A stretch of 26,705 nt of DNA from Antarcticimicrobium sp033791545 (GTDB lineage: Bacteria; Pseudomonadota; Alphaproteobacteria; Rhodobacterales; Rhodobacteraceae): positions 1-26,705 of the forward strand of contig JASJGL010000033.1 of NCBI GenBank assembly GCA_033791545.1, in the 5' to 3' direction. The stretch's first letter is position 1, and the number at the start of each line of letters is the position of its first letter. A program made the position numbers and the translations under genes. Positions 21,616 through 26,705 of the stretch are shown here, piece after piece. A model generated the notes under the pieces. That model was not told the origin of the DNA. It worked only from the letters and a program-made list of their open reading frames with translations, and did no database searches.

Positions 21616-24513
21616 ATGATGCTCAGGAAAAAGACAGGCGGAGGGTCACGCAGTGCCCATCGCACACCGCTTTTGGCCGCAGTTGCCGAAAAATCCGTTG
21701 ATCGCCGGGCCTTCCTTCGGGGCTCGGGGCTGGCCATTGGCGGGCTCACCGCGCTGGGCGTGACGGGGGGAACCGTCACCCGCGCCGATGCGCAGACGGC
21801 AGCCACCCGCGCCGTGGATATGGTGAAATCGGTTTGTACACATTGCTCGGTCGGTTGTACGGTGATGGCCGAGGTCGATAACGGCGTCTGGATCGGGCAG
21901 GAGCCCGGCTATGACAGCCCGTTCAACCTGGGCAGCCATTGCGCCAAGGGGGCGGCGGTGCGCGAACATGCGCATGGCGAGCGGCGCCTGAAATACCCGA
22001 TGAAGAAAGAGGGCGGCGTCTGGAAGCGGATCAGCTGGGAACAGGCGATCGACGAGATCGGCGATCAGATGCTGCAGATCCGCGACGAGAGCGGCCCGGA
22101 CAGCGTCTATTGGCTGGGCTCGGCCAAGCACAGCAACGAACAGGCCTATCTGTTCCGCAAGTTCGCCGCCTATTGGGGCACCAACAACGTCGACCACCAG
22201 GCGCGGATCTGCCACTCGACCACCGTGGCGGGCGTGGCGAACACATGGGGCTACGGCGCCATGACCAACAGCTACAACGATATTCACAAATCGCAGGCGA
22301 TCTTCGTGATCGGCGGCAACCCGGCCGAAGCGCACCCGGTGTCGCTGCTGCACCTGCTCAAGGCCAAGGAAGAGAACAACGCGCCGCTGATCGTCTGCGA
22401 TCCGCGCTTCACCCGCACCGCCGCGCATGCCGACGAATATGTGCGGTTCCGGCCCGGCAGCGACGTGGCGCTGGTCTGGGGGCTGTTGTGGCACATCTTT
22501 GAAAACGGCTGGGAAGACAGGGAATTCATCCGCACCCGTGTCTGGGGCATGGACCAGATCCGCGACGAGGTGAAGAAGTGGACCCCGGAAGAGACCGAGC
22601 GCGTTACCGGCGTGCCCGGTAGCCAGTTGGAGCGGGTGGCGCGCACCCTGGCCAACAATCGCCCCGGCACCGTGATCTGGTGCATGGGCGGCACCCAGCA
22701 CAGCAACGGCAACAGCAACACCCGGGCCTATTGCATCCTGCAACTGGCGCTGGGCAACATGGGCGTCTCTGGCGGCGGCACCAACATCTTTCGCGGCCAT
22801 GACAACGTGCAGGGCGCGACCGATCTGGGCGTGCTGAGCCATACGCTGCCGGGCTATTACGGATTGGCCGACGGTGCCTGGGCCCATTGGGGCCGGGTCT
22901 GGGGCGAGGATATGGACTGGCTGAAAGGCCAGTTCCAGATCGAGAAGGATGCCGAGGGCAAGGAAACCAACTTGATGACCCGCACCGGCATTCCGGTGTC
23001 GCGCTGGATCGACGGGGTGCTGGAAGACAAGGAGAATATCGACCAGCCCGACAATGTCCGCGCGATGGTTCTGTGGGGGCATGCGCCCAACTCCCAGACC
23101 CGCATGACGGAAATGAAGACGGCGATGGAAAAGCTCGACATGCTGGTTGTCGTCGATCCCTATCCGACGGTTTCGGCAGTGCTGCATGACCGGACCGACG
23201 GGGTTTATCTGCTGCCGGCCGCGACCCAGTTCGAGACTCGCGGTTCGGTCACGGCCTCGAACCGGTCGGTGCAATGGCGCGAGCAGGTGGTGGCACCGCT
23301 GTTCGAATCCAAACCGGATCATGTGATCATCGCCAAGTTCGCCAACAAGTTCGGCTTTGCCGATCGTCTTTTCCGCAATATCGAAATGGAAGACGACGAG
23401 ACGCCGAACATCGAAAGCGTGCTGCGCGAGATCAACACCGGCATGTGGACGGTCGGCTATACTGGCCAGTCGCCAGAGCGGCTGAAGCTGCACATGGCCA
23501 ACCAGCACACCTTTGACAGGACCTCATTGCAGGCCGTGGGCGGCCCGGCCGATGGCGATTACTATGGCCTGCCCTGGCCGTGCTGGGGCACCCCGGAGAT
23601 GAACCATCCGGGCACGCCGAACCTATATGACATGTCCAAGCCGGTCTCGAAGGGGGGGCTGACCTTCCGGGCGCGCTTTGGCGTGGAGCGGGATGGCGAC
23701 AATCTGCTGGCCGAAGGCGTTTACAGCCAGGGCTCTGAAATTCAGGACGGCTATCCCGAGTTCACCATGCAGATGCTGATGGATCTGGGCTGGGACGGGG
23801 ACCTGACCGATGACGAACGGGCCGCGATTGATGCGGTGGCCGGTCCCAAGACCAACTGGAAAACCGATCTTTCCGGCGGCATCCAGCGGGTGGCGATCAA
23901 GCATGAATGCGCGCCCTTCGGCAATGCCAAGGCCCGCGCGGTGGTCTGGACCTTCCCGGACCCGGTGCCGGTGCACCGCGAACCGCTCTATACCAACCGG
24001 CGCGATCTGGTAGCGGATTACCCGACCTATGAGGATCGCAAATTCTATCGCCTGCCAACGCTTTACGCCTCGATCCAAAAGCAGGACTTCAGCCAGGATT
24101 ACCCGATCATCCTGACCTCGGGGCGCTTGGTGGAATACGAGGGCGGCGGCGACGAGACCCGGTCGAACCCGTGGCTGGCCGAGTTGCAGCAAGACATGTT
24201 CGTCGAGATCAACACGCGCGATGCCAACAATCTGGGGGTGCGCGCCGGGGCGCAGGTCTGGGTCGAGGGGCCCGAGGGCGGCAAGGTCAAGGTGATGGCG
24301 ATGGTCACCGAACGGGTGGGGCCGGGGGTTGCCTTCATGCCCTTCCACTTTGGCGGCCATTTCCAAGGCAAGGATTTGCGGGACAAGTATCCGGAGGGGG
24401 CCGACCCCTATGTTCTGGGCGAATCCACCAACACCGCCCAGACCTATGGGTATGACGTGGTCACCCAGATGCAGGAGACCAAGGCCACTCTCTGCAAGAT
24501 CAGCGCAGCATAA
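21616..24513 (+). CDS. fdhA: Formate dehydrogenase alpha (catalytic) subunit, Cys-type, Tat-exported
   Basis: A 965-aa molybdo/tungstopterin enzyme of the DMSO-reductase family, oxidising formate to CO2. The Tat signal is DRRAFLRGSGLAIGG (RR at 30-31). The [4Fe-4S] ligands are Cys74, Cys77, Cys81 and Cys109. The active-site pair is Cys199-His200 in DHQARICHSTTV. Residue 199 is encoded by TGC (22210-22212), so this is not a selenoenzyme. The C-terminal dinucleotide-binding domain runs from about 830 to 965 (PIILTSGRLVEY... to MPFHFGGHF). AAGGGAG precedes the ATG at 21616. The frame is open to 21319, but that part overlaps the Tat mini-protein and is not coding. With beta and gamma it forms a membrane-bound FDH facing the periplasm. 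Mo or W is undecided. Confidence 0.96.
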   Translation: MMLRKKTGGGSRSAHRTPLLAAVAEKSVDRRAFLRGSGLAIGGLTALGVTGGTVTRADAQTAATRAVDMVKSVCTHCSVGCTVMAEVDNGVWIGQEPGYDSPFNLGSHCAKGAAVREHAHGERRLKYPMKKEGGVWKRISWEQAIDEIGDQMLQIRDESGPDSVYWLGSAKHSNEQAYLFRKFAAYWGTNNVDHQARICHSTTVAGVANTWGYGAMTNSYNDIHKSQAIFVIGGNPAEAHPVSLLHLLKAKEENNAPLIVCDPRFTRTAAHADEYVRFRPGSDVALVWGLLWHIFENGWEDREFIRTRVWGMDQIRDEVKKWTPEETERVTGVPGSQLERVARTLANNRPGTVIWCMGGTQHSNGNSNTRAYCILQLALGNMGVSGGGTNIFRGHDNVQGATDLGVLSHTLPGYYGLADGAWAHWGRVWGEDMDWLKGQFQIEKDAEGKETNLMTRTGIPVSRWIDGVLEDKENIDQPDNVRAMVLWGHAPNSQTRMTEMKTAMEKLDMLVVVDPYPTVSAVLHDRTDGVYLLPAATQFETRGSVTASNRSVQWREQVVAPLFESKPDHVIIAKFANKFGFADRLFRNIEMEDDETPNIESVLREINTGMWTVGYTGQSPERLKLHMANQHTFDRTSLQAVGGPADGDYYGLPWPCWGTPEMNHPGTPNLYDMSKPVSKGGLTFRARFGVERDGDNLLAEGVYSQGSEIQDGYPEFTMQMLMDLGWDGDLTDDERAAIDAVAGPKTNWKTDLSGGIQRVAIKHECAPFGNAKARAVVWTFPDPVPVHREPLYTNRRDLVADYPTYEDRKFYRLPTLYASIQKQDFSQDYPIILTSGRLVEYEGGGDETRSNPWLAELQQDMFVEINTRDANNLGVRAGAQVWVEGPEGGKVKVMAMVTERVGPGVAFMPFHFGGHFQGKDLRDKYPEGADPYVLGESTNTAQTYGYDVVTQMQETKATLCKISAA

Positions 24514-24525
24514 GGAGTCGACACA

Positions 24526-25119
24526 ATGGCACGAGTGAAATTCCTCTGCGACGCCGAGCGCTGCATCGAGTGCAACGCCTGCGTCACCGCCTGCAAGAAC
24601 GAAAACGAGGTGCCTTGGGGCATCAACCGTCGCCGGGTGGTTACCATCAACGACGGCTCTCCCGGCGAACGCTCGATCTCGATCGCCTGCATGCACTGTT
24701 CCGACGCGCCCTGCATGGCCGTCTGTCCGGTGGATTGCTTTTACCAGACCGAGGATGGGATCGTCCTGCACTCCAAGGATCTGTGCATCGGCTGCGGCTA
24801 TTGCTTTTACGCCTGTCCCTTTGGCGCACCGCAATATCCGCAGGCGGGCAATTTCGGATCGCGCGGCAAGATGGACAAATGCACCTTCTGTGCCGGTGGC
24901 CCGGAAGAGGACAATTCCAGCGCCGAGTTTGCCAAATATGGCCGCAACCGGATCGCCGAGGGCAAGCTGCCGCTCTGCGCCGAGATGTGTTCGACCAAGG
25001 CACTGCTGGCCGGGGATGGCGACATGGTTTCGGCGATTTATCGCGAACGCGTCGTGGCCCGCGGGTTTGGCTCGGGGGCTTGGGGATGGGGCACCGCCTA
25101 CGAGAAAAAGGCGAACTGA
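24526..25119 (+). CDS. fdhB: Formate dehydrogenase beta (iron-sulfur) subunit
   Basis: A 197-aa electron-transfer subunit with four [4Fe-4S] cysteine sets: Cys13/16/19/23, Cys55/58/63/67, Cys87/90/93/97 and Cys119/122/151/155. It passes electrons from FDH alpha to the cytochrome b gamma subunit. There is no signal peptide, so it would cross the membrane as a partner of the Tat-exported alpha subunit. AAGGAG lies 8 bases before the ATG. The gap to alpha is 12 bases. It is short compared with E. coli FdnH (about 290 aa) and lacks the C-terminal transmembrane anchor, so attachment must rely on gamma. A 105-base gap with two hairpins follows. Confidence 0.95.
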   Translation: MARVKFLCDAERCIECNACVTACKNENEVPWGINRRRVVTINDGSPGERSISIACMHCSDAPCMAVCPVDCFYQTEDGIVLHSKDLCIGCGYCFYACPFGAPQYPQAGNFGSRGKMDKCTFCAGGPEEDNSSAEFAKYGRNRIAEGKLPLCAEMCSTKALLAGDGDMVSAIYRERVVARGFGSGAWGWGTAYEKKAN

Positions 25120-25131
25120 TCCCGACCTTTT

Positions 25132-25194
25132 CCATGCGTCTGAGTGCGGGCGCATGGGCTATACTCTGTGCCCGCGGTGATCGACACCGCGGGC
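25132..25194 (+). promoter_or_regulatory. Tandem hairpins in the fdhB-fdhC gap
   Basis: Two inverted repeats fill the otherwise empty gap. The first is CCATGCG (25132-25138) with CGCATGG (25151-25157), a 7-bp stem with a 12-base loop. The second is GCCCGCGGTG (25170-25179) with CACCGCGGGC (25185-25194), a perfect 10-bp stem with loop ATCGA. No T-run follows, so this is not a classical terminator. mRNA stabilisation or stoichiometry control between beta and gamma is more likely. The hairpins also argue that the fdhC start lies after 25194. Confidence 0.7.
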
Positions 25195-25224
25195 CAATGC
25201 TTTGACTGCATGGGAAAATCGGCT

Positions 25225-26445
25225 ATGGCGATCATGACCCACAAACTGTTGGCTTTCATCGCGGCGCTGATGCTGGTGCTGCTGCACTCCGGCGCGGTGA
25301 CCGCGCAGCAGGCGGTGCCGAGCGATCCGCGTGCGGCGACCGGCGGGGCGCAGACGCTTGAGGATATTCTGGCCCGCCAGCGCGGCGAAGCGGTGGAGGA
25401 TGATTTCCGGCGCGGGGCGACGGGGGATCCCTCACACGCCGCACCGATCACCGGCCAACTGGGCACCTTGGGCGGCGTGTCGGACCCGGAGCTGTGGCGC
25501 GCCTTGCGCTATGGCACTGCCGATGTGATCGTGTCCTCGCGCGCCCCGGCGGCTGCGGTGGTCATTCAGGACAGCGGCATGCGCTGGCTGGCGTTTCGCG
25601 AGGGGCCGCTGGCAACCTATGGTGGCTATCTGCTGCTGGGGGTGCTGGTCGCGCTGCTGCTGTTCTACCTGCTGCGGGGGCGGATCCGGATCGACGGCGA
25701 AAAGACCGGCATCCCGATCCTGCGGTTTTCCGCGATCGAACGCTTCGCGCATTGGCTGTTGGCCGGATCTTTCGTGCTGCTTGGCATCACCGGGCTGTCC
25801 TTGCTGTTCGGGCGCATGGCGATCATTCCGCTGCTCGGCAAAGAAAGTTATGCCCCGCTCGCCCACGCCGGGAAATGGGTGCACAACAATGTCTCCTGGG
25901 CCTTCATGCTGGGGCTGGTGTTGGTCACCCTGTTCTGGCTGGTGCATAACATCCCCAACCGGCACGATCTGAAATGGCTGGCGCAGGCGGGCGGGATGTT
26001 CTCCAAGGGTGTTCATCCGCCGGCCAAGAAATTCAATGCCGGTCAAAAGCTGATCTTCTGGGGCGTGCTGGTGCTGGGGGTGTCGATCTCGGTGTCGGGG
26101 CTGTCGCTGTTGTTCCCGTTCCAGATCTCCCTGTTCGCCGGAACCTTCGAGACGCTGAACTCCCTTGGTCTGCCGCAGCTGTTGGGGCTGGGCGACCTGC
26201 CCACGTCGTTGCTGCCGCATCAGGAAATGCAACTGGCCCAGATCTGGCATGCCATCGTCGCCTTTCTGTTCATCGCGATGATCCTTGCGCATATCTATCT
26301 GGGCAGCATTGGCATGGAGGGGGCGTTTGATGCCATGGGGTCGGGGCAGGTCGATGAGCAATGGGCCAAGGAACACCATGGGCTTTGGTACGAAGAGGTG
26401 ACCGGAAAGCCCGCCCATGATCCAACCCACCACGCGGCAGACTAA
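25225..26445 (+). CDS. fdhC: Formate dehydrogenase gamma subunit, cytochrome b
   Basis: A 406-aa inner-membrane diheme cytochrome b that takes electrons from FdhB to quinone. The signal-like start MAIMTHKLLAFIAALMLVLLHSGAVTAQQ is followed by about 100 periplasmic residues. Membrane helices are at about 132-152, 178-196, 224-241, 275-297 and 342-362. Candidate heme ligands are His176 (ERFAHW), His220 (WVHNN), His241 (LVHNIPN), His342 (WHAIVAF) and His356 (LAHIYLG). I chose ATG 25225; ATG 25210 or 25234 are close alternatives. The GTG at 25144 would read through two hairpins and is rejected. The N-terminal periplasmic extension is absent from E. coli FdnI (about 217 aa). Confidence 0.92.
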   Translation: MAIMTHKLLAFIAALMLVLLHSGAVTAQQAVPSDPRAATGGAQTLEDILARQRGEAVEDDFRRGATGDPSHAAPITGQLGTLGGVSDPELWRALRYGTADVIVSSRAPAAAVVIQDSGMRWLAFREGPLATYGGYLLLGVLVALLLFYLLRGRIRIDGEKTGIPILRFSAIERFAHWLLAGSFVLLGITGLSLLFGRMAIIPLLGKESYAPLAHAGKWVHNNVSWAFMLGLVLVTLFWLVHNIPNRHDLKWLAQAGGMFSKGVHPPAKKFNAGQKLIFWGVLVLGVSISVSGLSLLFPFQISLFAGTFETLNSLGLPQLLGLGDLPTSLLPHQEMQLAQIWHAIVAFLFIAMILAHIYLGSIGMEGAFDAMGSGQVDEQWAKEHHGLWYEEVTGKPAHDPTHHAAD

Positions 26446-26469
26446 GACCGCCAGACGGGGAGAAGACCG

Positions 26470-26595
26470 ATGAAGAGCATGTATCTGGCGTTCCTGACCC
26501 TTGCGGTGCTTACTGTGGTGGCCGACTATGGGCTGCACCGGGCGGGGTTCTCGGTGCAGGATGTGACCTCGGGGCCGGCGGTTCGGCTGGATTGA
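26470..26595 (+). CDS. 41-aa single-span membrane peptide at the end of the FDH operon
   Basis: A small ORF too short for ordinary calling. The peptide opens MKSMYLAFLTLAVLTVVADY (one hydrophobic segment, residues about 4-19) and continues GLHRAGFSVQDVTSGPAVRLD, a short polar tail. GGGGAGAAG sits just upstream of the ATG, and the gene begins 24 bases after fdhC. The clean initiation site, the sensible membrane topology and the operon position make it likely real. It may be a small accessory subunit of the membrane FDH, comparable in kind to the short peptides found with other respiratory complexes. I do not recognise a named family. Confidence 0.65.
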   Translation: MKSMYLAFLTLAVLTVVADYGLHRAGFSVQDVTSGPAVRLD

Positions 26596-26627
26596 CCCGC
26601 CCCACGGTAAAAGGCCACACTCCCCCC

Positions 26628-26705
26628 ATGAAGATAGTGGCGCAGACATCCCCCGATGGTGGATCGGGCAGGGATCAATCCCAGATTGACCGTGCGATCC
26701 GGCAT
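26628..26705 (+). CDS. Possible start of a further gene, cut by the window edge
   Basis: An ATG at 26628 opens a frame with no stop for the remaining 26 codons (MKIVAQTSPDGGSGRDQSQI...). The Shine-Dalgarno is poor: the nearest AAAAGG is about 13 bases upstream and a run of C directly precedes the ATG. I do not recognise the sequence, and 26 codons without a stop is weak evidence in GC-rich DNA. It may be the next gene of the FDH operon or nothing. Confidence 0.25.
   Translation, partial: MKIVAQTSPDGGSGRDQSQIDRAIRH

Noticed and set aside
22210..22212. Possible selenocysteine codon in the FDH active site
   Set aside because: The codon is TGC (Cys), and no in-frame TGA is present there.
21646..23508. 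A 620-codon minus-strand frame opposite FDH alpha
   Set aside because: FDH alpha is unmistakable on the plus strand. The opposite frame is His/Gln/Gly-rich with no domain.
1..26705. Search for CRISPR arrays, IS elements, tRNA/rRNA genes and prophage parts
   Set aside because: No direct-repeat array, transposase, terminal inverted repeats, tRNA-like fold or phage gene was seen. Gene density and composition are uniform.

Overview
This GC-rich window looks like the chromosome of an alphaproteobacterium, most likely Rhodobacteraceae. The reasons are the dense ATGA/GTGA-coupled operons, several small conserved families I recall from that group (DUF6494, DUF6505, the DUF4444-type biotin/lipoate ligase-like protein, DUF3305/DUF3306) and a tungstate-type ABC transporter. 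These family and lineage assignments are from memory, not from a search.

Left third (1-7036, minus strand): a TPP-riboswitch-controlled thiamine operon read leftward. The order is aptamer - thiD - thiO - thiS - thiG - thiE - thiF(+rhodanese) - thiY - tenA - thiZ - thiX (cut by the window edge). It joins thiazole synthesis (ThiO/S/G/F), pyrimidine kinase and coupling (ThiD/ThiE), and uptake and salvage of a pyrimidine precursor (ThiYXZ + TenA). Nearly all junctions overlap.

Middle (7199-14526): sulfur and molybdenum/tungsten cofactor genes. A tusA-like gene faces the operon fdhD - mobA - mobB - [RNase H-like domain]-moeA (minus strand, 11535 to 7432). Divergent from fdhD is a DUF2478 gene, followed by the tungstate transporter tupB-tupC-tupA, which ends at a strong terminator.

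Right half (14563-26705): a formate dehydrogenase (FDH) locus. Rightward from about 19433 run DUF3305 - DUF3306 - TorD-like chaperone - 65-aa Tat-signal protein - FDH alpha (Cys-type, Tat-exported) - beta (four [4Fe-4S]) - gamma (cytochrome b) - a 41-aa membrane peptide. Leftward from the same 349-bp regulatory gap run a 656-aa polyferredoxin - DUF6494 - Mrp/ApbC Fe-S carrier - biotin/lipoate ligase-like protein - DUF6505.

The most notable feature that ordinary annotation would miss is an identical 13-bp palindrome, GGACAATTTGTCC. It occurs once in the tup promoter gap and once in the fdh divergent gap. Each copy has a degenerate partner spaced about 31 or 42 bp away centre to centre, near whole helical turns. 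This suggests one unidentified regulator co-controls oxyanion uptake and the FDH structural/maturation genes. With the adjacent fdhD/mob/moeA genes, the whole forms a unit from metal uptake through cofactor synthesis and sulfuration to export and enzyme.
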